Shown here: positions 1-10,480 of the stretch, one piece after another | Position numbering within the stretch: position 1 is the first letter of the stretch | How the letters are laid out: each line of letters opens with the position of its first letter | Source of the DNA: Rhizopus arrhizus | Taxonomy: Eukaryota; Mucoromycota; Mucoromycetes; Mucorales; Rhizopodaceae | Length of the DNA: 64,000 bases | Direction: 5' to 3' | Assembly: GCA_024220505.1 (NCBI GenBank) | Contig: JAKZZE010000037.1 | Coordinates: 186,001-250,000 of the forward strand | Notes under the pieces: model-generated | Database searches by the model: none | Told to the model about the DNA's origin: nothing | Seen by the model: the letters and a program-made list of their open reading frames with translations, nothing else | Program-made: the position numbers and the translations under genes

Positions 1-1152
1 ACCTGCAGCCTTCTCTCCTTCATGCCGTTGCAAAGCTCCACACAGGGGCGCTGGTCGTCGACAAGAGATTGGGTTTATTATGGCTGTGGGGGCATATAGT
101 TGGAGAAAACAATAGTCATTCATGATGAAACCAACCCAAATTCAGTACCAATGTTATCCAAATACTTTTATGGGTCATTATCTGCGGGAATCCATGAAGA
201 AGCAGATAGCAGCGGCTCAAAATGCAAACTCAAGATAGAAAACAAGTTTATGAATACTTTGGTAACCATGTTCGCCCGCTTAAAAGCAGAAAAACCCTTC
301 GACATTGGGTTCGAAACAGCAGCGACTACACGGTAAATACAGCCACTAACGGCAAGAATCGATTATCGCGACGCGGAAATCCAATAATTTTGGAAATTGC
401 ATGTAGTCCTGCAATTTACACAATGCCAACGTCGTTGACTTCATTGCGACAGCTGATTTCTGGTTTTGGAAATCCAGGTACTTTCTTGCGTTTACGCACA
501 GCGTACAAAGGACTTGATGGTGACCCCATGGCGCTAATCACCGTTTTCACTCTCTGTGATACACCACACAGTCACGGATACGACACATCTGCGAACTCGA
601 CTGGCAAATTGACGCTTTGCTTCTTACAATCTTTGGCGATGTCAATGATGAACACGATGCTTGCACTGGTTCTTTAATAGCTTTACATGTATTCAGAACA
701 GCTACAAAATTGAAGAACATCCAAGCTAGTGAAAAAGGAGAATTCAAGCCATCAAAAAACTGGGATACGTTTTCATTCTTTGTCCATGCGTTTGGACAAC
801 AATTGAAATAGCATGAAAATCTTTTACCTTTAGTCCTTGGCACCAAACTTGATTTCAATTACTTGCTGATTTAGCTGGCCAAAATCTGGCAACATGTCAA
901 AGACAACGTTATGAAGCATCTTCAGCAACTGTATTGCGACCGATAGCTGTGATGATTGTGTCCTTGTTGGTATCGTTCCCAATCTTTTTCTTAGCAAAAG
1001 CTTTTTTTTTTTCATTCTACATCACCACTGTAACCCAATTGTTGTTTTTTAAAATTTGTTTGCGTGACATCATGTCCTTTTTTCTAACCCGTTACATATC
1101 TAACGACTGCCTCAGAATAAAAAAAAAGGGGGGAGTCACTGCGCGGCAATGA
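1..1152 (+). pseudogene. Decayed, unrecognised coding remnant
   Basis: Several short plus-strand frames (about 222-677 and 617-811) read like protein but are cut by stops and frame changes. The segment has higher GC and more even codon use than the AT-rich flank after 1000, which suggests an old gene or mobile-element ORF. I see no catalytic motif, terminal repeat or target duplication, and I cannot name the family. The left boundary lies outside the window, so part of a larger element could be missing. Confidence 0.25.
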
Positions 1153-1521
1153 GACATTTAATTATATACCATAGAATCGATAATAAAAAACAAAGAGAAA
1201 CAGAATAGGTCTTGTAAATTAGGATTTATTCTTTGAAAATGAACAAATGAGGCGTCATAAAAAGAATCAAAACGAGCGTTTCATACTACATATAAGTGTT
1301 ACTCCACCTCTCAGTTATTTCATATGAAAGCCTTCTATCACTTTTTCTGAGGAATGATTTTTGAAAGCATATCATATCGTATCAAGGGCTGATACTTTGA
1401 GATCTTATTGCCGTTGTAAAAATTCTTCGGGTTCAATAAGCTCTTCTTCCTTATCTGACAAGACTAACATCTTTTTCCATTTTTTTATATTTATAATTGG
1501 AATTACTATTGATATTACTCT

Positions 1522-1852
1522 TGTTTTGTTCATAAAAATAAAAATGGAGATTTTAATAGATCATAAAATTATGTATGATTTTATTTAATAAAATATGTCC
1601 AGAGTTCATATACTTTTCACAGTGTATATATTGATACATGTACTATGTGGTTGGCAAAATGCCCACAGCATTTGTGCAGATGGCTAAATGATATATTTTG
1701 TTATGCAGGTCTTTACATAATTTAATATAAGCACTTACTCCTCATTCACTAGTCTATTTTGGTAAATATACATACATGTTAATAAGCCTACTCACACTAT
1801 TAATCGTTAGTAATGCTTGATTTTTATACGATAATTATCCTTGGAGTACAAC
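1522..1852 (+). repeat. Dispersed repeat, copy A (~330 bp)
   Basis: This segment is repeated in inverted orientation at about 19381-19708 with roughly 90% identity by eye. Homology runs from the tgttttgttcataaaaataa region to ccttggagtacaac. Outside those limits the flanks differ, so this is a discrete repeated unit and not part of one large palindrome. It has no ORF beyond a short shared tail. It could be a solo LTR, a MITE-like element or a LINE tail. Clear terminal inverted repeats and target-site duplications were not found. Confidence 0.75.
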
Positions 1853-2173
1853 GACTCTGATCAATAATTTTTATGGTTACAGATTGTTTGGTTTGGTAGG
1901 ATTTCCTATTCTTTTTATTTGTGTTTATGTATTATTTCTAATCGTACATCAAATGATCAATGCTGCATGAAAAATCTCACTAGATTCACATCAGCTTGAA
2001 TCTTGAAACTTTTGATTCTCAGACACGTGTTCACTTTTGAATGTTTATAAAAAGGAGAGTTTTAACTCTTTTGAATATTTAGCATGTCATAAAAAAAACC
2101 AGTATTAATTCTTACGCCTATTATAATACCAAATACTGCGAGGTTTTTTTGTAATCCAGTCAAGACTTCATGC

Positions 2174-2721
2174 TTAGGCAAAAGGAGGCAATTTACTCTG
2201 TTTAAGAGTTACAGTTTTAGCCAAGTTCTCAAGGGAAGTACAAGGAAAAACAGATAATTTAGCATTTGGAAGAATCAAACAGTTGTTGACAACATCTTTG
2301 CTATCATGTTCTTTAGAGTTGTAAACTTCAAGATAATCGCGGGGACTGTCACTCAAAGGAACACATCCATAAATATTGGAATGTTGTTCTTTGAGTAATA
2401 TCATACTTTGTGGTCAGCATATTTATCTCTGCAGTTTGAAATATCGATCAAATGTTCGTCTTTCTTTCTATACACTCTGAATATTCTTGCCTGTAAAGTG
2501 CTTAAGATCGAATCATTGTCAATATGAGGATGCTCAATATGATTATGCAACAAGGCCACTTTATTTGCTGCTGTTACTATTTGAACATAGGAATTGTATC
2601 TGGCTTTACCATTGGTTGGAGAGAATATAGACTTCACTACTAGGGGATACTGATAAAAATCATTCAATATCAACAAAAACATAGTACGAATTAAAACAGG
2701 TGAAACTGTGCCTGAGAACAC
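2174..2721 (-). pseudogene. Broken ORF pair, likely one frameshifted gene
   Basis: Two minus-strand frames abut with a 4-base ATGA overlap near 2401-2404: an upstream 106-residue frame (2721 to 2401) and a downstream 76-residue frame (2404 to 2174). The composition is protein-like throughout (for example KVALLHNHIEHPH upstream and GCVPLSDSPRDYLEV downstream), so a single coding sequence broken by a one-base shift is the simplest reading. I do not recognise the family. The start region overlaps a plus-strand fragment at 2708. Confidence 0.35.
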
Positions 2722-2938
2722 AACGGAATCGAAAGCTAGGTTGTATCACGACTATGCTAACATCGTTGGTTTCAAGACTGATTTGCGTATACTTGTTAAT
2801 GTTGATGAAGAAGAATTTGATCTGGTATGTGGCGAAAACTGTTTGCAGGATGCAACAGACGTAAAACTAGGTAGTGACATGAGTAAGCTACTGAGGGAAG
2901 GAAAAGAAGCTGAAGTGTCGTATCCTAACATACTTTAA
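2708..2938 (+). pseudogene. Fragment of a lineage-specific hypothetical protein
   Basis: This is a 76-codon open frame with a charged, protein-like sequence (DLRILVNVDEEEFDLVCGE, then a KLLREGKE motif). It resembles, from memory, repetitive hypothetical proteins seen in Mucorales genomes. It appears truncated. The start may not be real, because GTG precedes CCTGAGAAC rather than ATG. The stop lies only a few bases before the left arm of the perfect inverted repeat at 2943, so that repeat may be made of this gene's 3' flank. Confidence 0.35.
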
Positions 2939-2942
2939 ACAT

Positions 2943-3328
2943 GTGTGTTATCTCGTAAGAATAAAAAAGACCATAAAGCTCAACAAGGCTTAAAAAGTTA
3001 TACTTTATTTAATATTATTGTATCTAATACTTGTATCTTTTTCATGAAGATTCAATTAAATCCTTTTCAAGATACTTTAATTAATTATAGCTGTAGATCT
3101 ACTTAAATAATTATAAACAGTCCACTTGCATAACCAGGAACAGGTCTTCATACTAAAATTTATTCATGCTAGATCTACAGCTATAATTAATTAAAGTATC
3201 TTGAAAAGGATTTAATTGAATCTTCATGAAAAAGATACAAGTATTAGATACAATAATATTAAATAAAGTATAACTTTTTAAGCCTTGTTGAGCTTTATGG
3301 TCTTTTTTATTCTTACGAGATAACACAC
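2943..3328. repeat. Perfect 158-bp inverted repeat with 70-bp spacer
   Basis: Bases 2943-3100 are the exact reverse complement of 3171-3328. I checked every 10-base block: the arms pair with a constant coordinate sum of 6271 and no mismatch. The spacer is 3101-3170. The arms contain no long ORF and lie just after the stop at 2938. Perfect arms imply a very recent inverted duplication or active homogenisation. A transcript would fold into a 158-bp hairpin. No transposase or obvious terminal motif is associated. Confidence 0.95.
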
Positions 3329-3900
3329 TTGCAAACTCTTGAGATTAAAACAGCATCATTAGAACACTATACTGATAGGAAGACATAGTTCAAACGCGTT
3401 ACTATATAATTGAATCATCAAAATTTATTTACGATGTTGCACTATAAGAATAAAAGAAGTAGTAAGCATAATAACATAGTGAACGGTACATTATTACCTA
3501 CAGATTAGAAATGTCCCAACTAGATCCTTTTACCCATAAAATGAAAGAATATTCTATTCCCAAATACTCTATACGCGAAGTTTTCGAGTAGAAAACTTGC
3601 TGAATGGATCGCTAACAATAAAGCTTATGTTAACCAGCTCTGGTTGATACCTCATACATAACCAATAAACCAAAACCACCCTATACTTAAATAAATAAAT
3701 CCCAAGTATCACTTTAATGCAAGCAAAGAATGACAGGAACTGTTATACATTACTTGATTTCTAGCTTTGGATAAAAGAAAGATTCTTTAGTGTTTATAAA
3801 AATGTATATTATATTCAAAGATCTAAATCTTTTATTTCAAGAAGATTATTGTTATCGTGATTTGTTTACAGCATTTGAGTTTTCATATTTACACTTGCAA

Positions 3901-5160
3901 TCAGTTAGTTACTGGAGCAGCATCAGCAAGGGTAACAAAAGAATCAGCGGGTGAAGTATTAAGATTAGTATTATAATTATAAACAGCGCCATTATTTGTT
4001 TGGGCACCAGTAACAGGAGCTTCCTCAGTGTCAGAAGTTTCCTCAGTGTCAGAAGCTTCATCAGTGACAGGAGCAGCATTAGCAGCGGTAACAAAAGAAT
4101 CAGCGGGTGAAGCATTAAGATTAGCACTATAATTATAAACCGCGCCAGAATTTGTTTGGGCATCAGTGGATGAGCTGGCATTATCTATACTGGAACCATC
4201 GTTTCTTCTTTTTTGAATTTCTGTTGATGTGGAGCATTGTGGTAATATTAACTGATTATCAACAATTTTGGCACAACGTTCTAACCAAGAAGAATCCTCA
4301 TGTGGTCTTCTCGCTTATCTGGTCTAATTTATGCTGAAAATTGAGCACTATCTCTTTTGCTTTCCACGTCGGAACAAGAATTGGTAGTACTGAACTTCCA
4401 AAATGTTTTACATTTTCAGAAATTGTTAATTTTCTTCTCGATAAGCGGGACAACTTTGAGCAGTGTCCTTTAGGTACATCAAGATGCAAATGGGAAAATG
4501 ATAATCTTAATTTTTGTTAACTCAAATATAGAAATATACAGTACACAACTAACCTGAGTGAATATACCTTATCGTTTCTATCTTTCTCAAGACTGATACG
4601 TCTCGATTTGATGCATCATAGAGATTATTCAACATATCATGAAGTGTTTTTGGTAGTTTTAAACCGGTTTCACGAAGCTGTTTATTTCCATTAAATTTAT
4701 TTAAGCACCCTACTTCACCAGCTCCATATTCCAAGACATTTGAATGTGCCATTTGCGTGTTTCTCAGAATTATGTCACAATTTCTATCAATTTCCTTCCT
4801 GTTATTTTTCAACATGTCTTCAAGTGTGCATTTCGAGTTTTTTTCTTTTGGCACAGGCTACACTTGAAGATTCACATCCAAGAAAAGAACCTATGAGTTA
4901 CAGGACAGAAGAAGAAAAATATCTAAAATGCTTATACCTCACAGCTTTCACGCCGTCTATATCATAATTGTTGTCAACTTTATTACTCACATCGTCCACA
5001 ATATCACTCAATGGCTTTGTGCTAGCATAGTTATTCTTACGATCTTTCATTTCGTTGTTGGTTTTTTCCCCATGCTGTTTAATTCTCTTGTGATAAGCAT
5101 TTCTGCTTCAGTCACTAAGCACTGATTTCTATTGCACATAATGTTTCCGCCTTTTTGACA
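3901..5160 (-). pseudogene. Broken gene of a presumed Mucorales-specific family, with a C-terminal tandem repeat
   Basis: Minus-strand pieces read in order. Around 5150-4990 there is a partial N-terminal exon (a frame with NYASTKPLSDIVDDV). From about 4854 to 4549 comes a conserved-looking core containing VLEYGAGEVG and LRETGLKLPKTL. From about 4489 to 4298 there is an HFGSSVLPILVPTW segment. From about 4330 to 3901 a tail ends at the stop at 3901-3903. The tail contains two copies of a GAVYNY...SPADSFVT repeat separated by SDTEE repeats. The pieces need frame changes (near 4855 and 4320) that splice sites do not clearly explain, so I call it a pseudogene. The family is recalled from Mucorales genomes and has no known function. 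Confidence 0.5.
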
Positions 5161-5966
5161 AAATAGGTTTTCGCATGAACTCTACGTAAGCACTAGGGTA
5201 TGTAACGCACTTAGTGCTTATTGAACAGTAGGACACAATCATGAAATATACTTACAGAATACTTTGTTAACATAGCATCAGTAGTCCATAATCGAATTTC
5301 CCCATCATTTTCTTTTTGCAATACTCTCAATTCCTTTAAGGTATTTAAGGCTGTTTGTTCATCTCCGTACTAAAGTTTCCTAAAAATTCAATGATAGTGA
5401 AAGACTTGTAATGCTCTTCCAAGCAGTTGATTATAGACATGAGTTATTTTAAATAGATGTAGTGTGACTTCTTAGTATTTGGGATTTGAATTGTATTAAA
5501 GTGATGTAGATTTGTTTAGTTTGAGGTTTGAAGCCCTGAATGACTTGAGTTTGGTTAACTTGATTGAATGTTTAACAGTTCTTTTGATAGAGTAAATTGG
5601 CTTTAAGTAATGACTACTAGATCTGTATAGATCAATAAGATTAAGAATAAGATGGTTTGATAAAAGATAAAAATAAAATGGATCTTTCTTGATTCGTGAT
5701 AATCCAAGTATCAGATCAGAAAGAAGAAAAAGTAATTGTGATCCAATAAGAAAAGATGGCTTTTTAAGCGCAAGAAGATTTGATTTATTGAATGTCTGTA
5801 ATTTTGGTTAAAAATATTCATCTTATTTATATAAAAAAAGGCATGCCTTATTGTTTAGGTTGTTTGCAAACTATGTCGACCGACATCAATATCGCTGGAC
5901 ATCAAAATTTGTTCTTATAATCATCATTGTTTACCAGATCCAAAATTTCACCATTTGTGCTATAGT

Positions 5967-5969
<3 letters not shown>
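5161..5969. other. Intergenic, AT-rich, no feature recognised
   Basis: I find no open frame longer than about 60 codons with protein-like composition, no RNA gene and no terminal repeats on either strand. Confidence 0.6.
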
Positions 5970-6026
<57 letters not shown>

Positions 6027-6065
6027 AACAGCATATTGACGTGTTTATAGCATTTTATCGTGTTT

Positions 6066-6099
<34 letters not shown>
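5970..6099. repeat. Facing homopolymers: A55 then T32
   Basis: An uninterrupted run of 55 A (5970-6024) is followed 43 bases later by about 32 T (6068-6099). Together they form an A/T foldback immediately 3' of the FSH1-like gene. Homopolymer length in an assembly is uncertain. Confidence 0.9.
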
Positions 6100-6100
<1 letters not shown>

Positions 6101-6291
6101 GCGTGCATAATGTTTGAGTAAAACTTGAGATGCCATTTAAATTTGGTAATATTTGAGTAAAACTGCGAATATTACCGACTCATTATTCTTAACTTATTTG
6201 CATTGTATTTTTTTTTTTTGGATAAATTATGTTATTATTTCTTTACTTTTTGTATAACTGTATATTTATGAAGTAGAGCGATTTCTAGGTA

Positions 6292-7175
6292 TTATAAAGT
6301 ACTAGAAGGTTGCATTGAAAGAAGAAATTGGGTTAGAGCTTTTTTACTTGCAGGTGTTGAAGGTAAATAATGACTGTTGATTTCTTTTTAGTCAACAGTA
6401 ATAAAGTAAATATAACTTGTTTACCCTCCTGAATGTCGAAAGATGATTGGATTTTGGAATGCTTCCGTAAGTGCAATCATTTTTTGAGGTAAAACCAGAG
6501 TATCAAAGTCACCAATATAATGTAAACTAGGTGTCTTTAGTGGACAATCTTTTGTCAGCATGGTGTTGGTTGCTTCTTGTACAAGTGGTTTAAAACCAGA
6601 TACAAGAATAGCAAACTTAAATGGAGGATGATGATCAAAGCCATTACTTTGAGTTTCTAAATACTGAGTTAAAAGCGCAGCAAAACATGCACCTTGAGAA
6701 AAACCAAGGATACCATCAAATGGGCCCTATTATATAGAAATATAAACATTGATGTAAAATTCTTCTTTTAAATTATAACCTGTTCTTTTAATATCTTTTG
6801 AATGTAACCAATTGATTCCATATAGCCAACAAAGTATCCATCTTTAATCGGTTTATATGTTGGTGAATACCACCATCCATAAGGCTTATGTTCTAAGCTC
6901 TTGATTTATTATCAATGTTGCATTTATTATGAACAAACCTTCTGATATATCATCTTCAGCTGCTTCTTCACTAGAAAATGTTGGAGGCTTTATATGATGA
7001 GGAGCAGTGATATACACTATGATATGTTAATTGCAATTGATTTGATATATTAAAAAGTTATACCGAATTCAGCCAAACTTTCCAGGTCTTTTCGTACAAC
7101 AGACGTTTTATTACTAAACATGGTCCCATTTTGTGTATAACCATGTAAACATAAAATTTTTAATTTTTGACTCAT
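6292..7175 (-). CDS. FSH1/OVCA2-type serine hydrolase (alpha/beta-hydrolase)
   Basis: Five exons on the minus strand: 7175-7064, 7016-6939, 6892-6780, 6726-6425 and 6373-6292, giving 228 residues. The N-terminus has the family's KILCLHGYTQNG. The nucleophile elbow GFSQGA places the catalytic Ser at about residue 111. GDFDTL supplies an acid near residue 176. The terminal HSGGHYLP supplies the His at about residue 203. Reading past the fourth donor gives a stop after HSGG that would lose this His, which supports the final 46-bp... small exon joined across the intron 6424-6374. FSH1 proteins are cytosolic esterases of poorly defined substrate, related to human OVCA2. All introns are short GT-AG. 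The start is the only ATG that yields the LCLHG motif in frame. Confidence 0.9.
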
Positions 7176-7489
7176 TTTTTGAAGGGAGAAAAAAAAAATT
7201 AAAGAATCTTTCCATCTCTCCAAATACAGTGTCGTCGGTCGTACCTACAACAATAGCAGTTGGCTCCACTCCGACTCTGGATGTGGTTAAATGTCTTTGA
7301 ATGCCACCCCATCCCTTTTTGAGCAGTCACAGAGAGACTAAATTATGGAGACGAAATGATGCTCTATATGCTAAATTTACCCTGCTATGGCTGAGCATTA
7401 TTTTTTTCTTGATCATTAAAGGAGCAATTACTAAGTACCTGGAACAAAACACTTTGAATCCTCTTTTCGTGTTAGGGCACTTTTTTTTT

Positions 7490-7848
7490 TATAGAACAAA
7501 AGCCACTAATATGTAGCATAGCAAAGCATGACGATGTGAATATCCAATTATTATACAGTATTGCTCAGCGAGTCTTTGAAAATGAAGTCCCTTTAGAGGA
7601 AGTAAAGAAGGATGCGCTAAAGATTATAAGTAGCCATATATATACTCAGCTGAATAAGGCAAAGAAAATGTTAATTGAAGACGTACTAGATGAAAGTTCG
7701 AGAAAGTAGATCATAGAATTCCTTGGCGCTGGTATAGTGTTCATTCAGGAGCTTCAAGAGACGTATAATATCGGCTCTTTACCAGCAGAAATGCCATAAG
7801 ACAAACTACCTCCAGCAACTTCATCTCCGCCGCTAAAGAATAATTGAA
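7490..7848 (+). pseudogene. Decayed coding fragment with in-frame stops
   Basis: One frame reads CSIAKHDDVNIQLLYSIAQR and continues through an amphipathic Lys/Glu-rich helical stretch, an in-frame TAG near 7708, then IIEFLGAGIVFIQELQETYN and a TAA near 7797. The text is clearly protein-like on both sides of the stops, so this is a relic. The upstream part (7301-7490) may be another piece of it. I do not recognise the family. Confidence 0.5.
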
Positions 7849-8389
7849 TGGTAAATGACAGTTCATTGATTTAAATAGGAAAGAACATGACACAAGTATG
7901 GTTTGGAGTCAATGCATTGAGGTTGATGAACAGAAAGGATTGCTTAAAGCTTGTAGCAAATAGCAAAATATAAAGAATACATCATATTTTAAACGTTCGA
8001 TTATCAAACATGAAAAGACTATGAAGCACATTGTTCAAGGGGAAAAATAAACAATATCCAAGGTTTTACCAGCTGACTATTATTTACAAATAATCTTCTT
8101 CGTAGAACTAAGACTGTACTATCATCTTGTCGTGTATTTAGTAATCATTTGTAATTTTCTGTTTGTTAAAAAAAATTGGCTTACTTTGCTATCATGAAAT
8201 TTACAATGCTTTTTTTTTTATCTTTCTTTTTTCAGTTGCTTTTAAGTGAAGGGATTTTTTAAATCAAGGCATTAATCAATGACAATTAAAGCGCAATACG
8301 TTGTCAACATAGAGTTATGATTAACACACAATTGTCCATGTAAGGTATTGACCAAATATTTTGAAAAGGTCGAGAAATTGAAACAGTTT
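7849..8389. other. Intergenic, no feature recognised
   Basis: AT-rich sequence with only short open frames. Nothing could be assigned on either strand. Confidence 0.5.
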
Positions 8390-8575
8390 TTAAGAGTTTT
8401 TGCGTTCTGTGAATACACTACCAGGAATCGGTGAGCGATTGCTGTGATTGTGCTGATTTAATAATTTATAAGCTAAACTTCTTGGTATCATGCATTTCTC
8501 TTTTGCTTCCATAACTAAACTACCTTCTTTACGCATTAGGCGAATAAACTTACAGATTTGTCTCTTGTCCTTGTT

Positions 8576-8617
<42 letters not shown>

Positions 8618-8659
8618 GTGAAATCTAGTGACTTTATGCAATTTCTCGACAATGTCCAA
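8390..8659 (-). pseudogene. Transposase-like helix-turn-helix N-terminus interrupted by poly(A)
   Basis: The minus-strand frame contains KRQICKFIRLMRKEG, an IPRSLAYKLLNQ helix and PIPG. This resembles the N-terminal DNA-binding helix-turn-helix of IS630/Tc1-like transposases in Mucorales. A long homopolymer (T39 on the plus strand, 8578-8616) sits inside the frame and is read as poly-Lys. No DDE catalytic part follows, so this is a relic. The assignment is by pattern only. Confidence 0.4.
8578..8616. repeat. Poly(T) tract, about 39 bases
   Basis: Uninterrupted T run inside the transposase-like relic. It could be a retro-inserted poly(A) tail or replication slippage. Confidence 0.9.
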
Positions 8660-8929
8660 TACCTTGGCTGTTGGAGTTTATTTTCAATTCATCTCGTCAA
8701 ATATTTCAAATAAAGATAGTGTGCATGTCTTGAAACAACAAAGACTTTTCTCTCTTTAAATTTCTTTTCTGTGTATATATTGGTTTATGTGTATGTTATT
8801 ATAACCAGAGTAACAAAAAAAAATACGAATTGACATCATTTTTAAATAAAGCATACGTCTTGTGTATTTTAAGAAAAAAGGGTTAAATAACTTGCCGAAA
8901 AAGATGAATAAAATTGCATAATTTATCGT

Positions 8930-10472
8930 ATGTCTTCTTTTTCTTTTTCTTTAAAAAAAAAAATGGAAAAGCCTGAATATATTGCTGTTCCTACAAGTGA
9001 AGAATTGCCTGATTATCAAGAGCAGAGAAGGAAGCCAAGGTTCAGGTATTGTGCTTTCTTTATTAAAGGTGCTTTCTTGGTAGTTGCTCTTTTGGCTATT
9101 TCCGTTCTTCATAAAACTTATTTAACAAAAAACCAGTCTGTTGTAAGTTCAAAGATTGAATTTTAATTTTATTTAATTGATTTCTTTTTAAAGCATGAAT
9201 ACAGTGCTCCTTATAACAATGTAAGTTTATCTCTTTTACAATGCATATCAACCAGCTGTTGTAGGTTCCGGAACCTTGTATGTTGAGACATAATCAAGGT
9301 TACACTGAATTGAAACAATTCATGGAAGAATTAGAAGGATCCATGGGTCTCACAGAGAGTCCTCGTCGTCATGATGATGAGCATAAGAGTAAGTGTATTG
9401 TTAGCTGAGAAACATAAAATAACATTTAAATCTTAGTGGACTCTTTTGATAGTAAAATAGAAATACACGTATTAAAAAGGGATAATTCTCATTCATTTTA
9501 TTCTCATAGAAAAGCATCATTATGAACCCTTTTGTAAATTGCATAAATTGGAAGCAGAATCCACTATTTTCGAATTCTCTCCCGAAACCTATCAAAAAAC
9601 AAAATTTTTCTTGAACGGAGACTTTAACCGTGGTGGTCATGTGCGTATCTCCAAATCGACCGATGAAAACCTAAAGGATATCAAGGTCAATGTCACTACT
9701 TATGCCGGTCGATCTGAACTCCGTTCTCAAGCAGAAATCTCAGCATATGAAAGTGAAGGGGATTATGTGATTCAAGTCGAACGTAACAATCCTCATCGAT
9801 GTCCTTTCCCTCCTCATCACGGTCATCATCACCATCATGAACGTAAACAAAAGGATTGTTTGGTTTATAGTGTTGATATTGAATTCCCTTTAACCATGGA
9901 TTATTATGAAAGTCTTGAATTTCATGTCAAAATAACCCAACGTATCGAAGGCGGAGAAGGTATTAATAACATTGAATTTGGTTCCATCAAGGCTGGTCTG
10001 GGTCGTGGTGCTATCATCTTTGATGGTTTAAGAGCAAAGACGATTAAATTGGGTGTTTTGAGTGGTGTTGTCATGGGAAGTTATCAACCTAAAGACCGCT
10101 TTTTGGCTGCCTCTATTCACGGTGCTACTAAAGTTCATATTCAACCGGCAAGTGAACACTTTAATGTCACTGCTTCTTCTACTTTTGGTCCTGCCACTGT
10201 TGATCTCGTAAGTCCATCCATCTATTTTTAATATACATCATATGCTTATGCTGTATACTATTTTATAGCCTGCTGATAGTTTTGCTGGTGACTTTGGTTT
10301 ATTCCATTTCTTTGGCTCTGCTCCTACTATTAAAGCACCCAATCCAGAAGATATTCATGTCACTAAATTGAAACATGGTGTCAGAGCAGGTTACTACAAG
10401 GAACCACATACAGGATCTAATGTAATCATCTCTGCTAAATTCCACGGATCTCCTTCCCTTTATTTGAATTAA
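8930..10472 (+). CDS. Single-pass membrane protein with His-rich luminal segment, function unknown
   Basis: Five exons (8930-9142, 9194-9220, 9265-9388, 9510-10207, 10269-10472) give 421 residues. The second ATG at 8963 (MEKPEYIAVPTSEELP) is an equally good start and gives 410. A charged N-terminal tail of about 45 residues with KPRFRY precedes one hydrophobic helix (GAFLVVALLAISVLH), and no signal peptide comes before it, so a type II topology is likely. The distal part is beta-rich with a His cluster near residue 210 (PHHGHHHHHERK) that could bind metal. Exon 2 is only 27 bp. The gene converges on the minus-strand gene ending at 10481, leaving 8 bp between stops. I do not recognise the family. 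Confidence 0.8.
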
Positions 10473-10480
10473 GTAATAAA

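Noticed and set aside
1361..1588. ORF ending in the same residues as a minus-strand ORF at 19645-19830
   Set aside because: The shared tail is the edge of the dispersed repeat, not a conserved protein; the upstream parts are unrelated.
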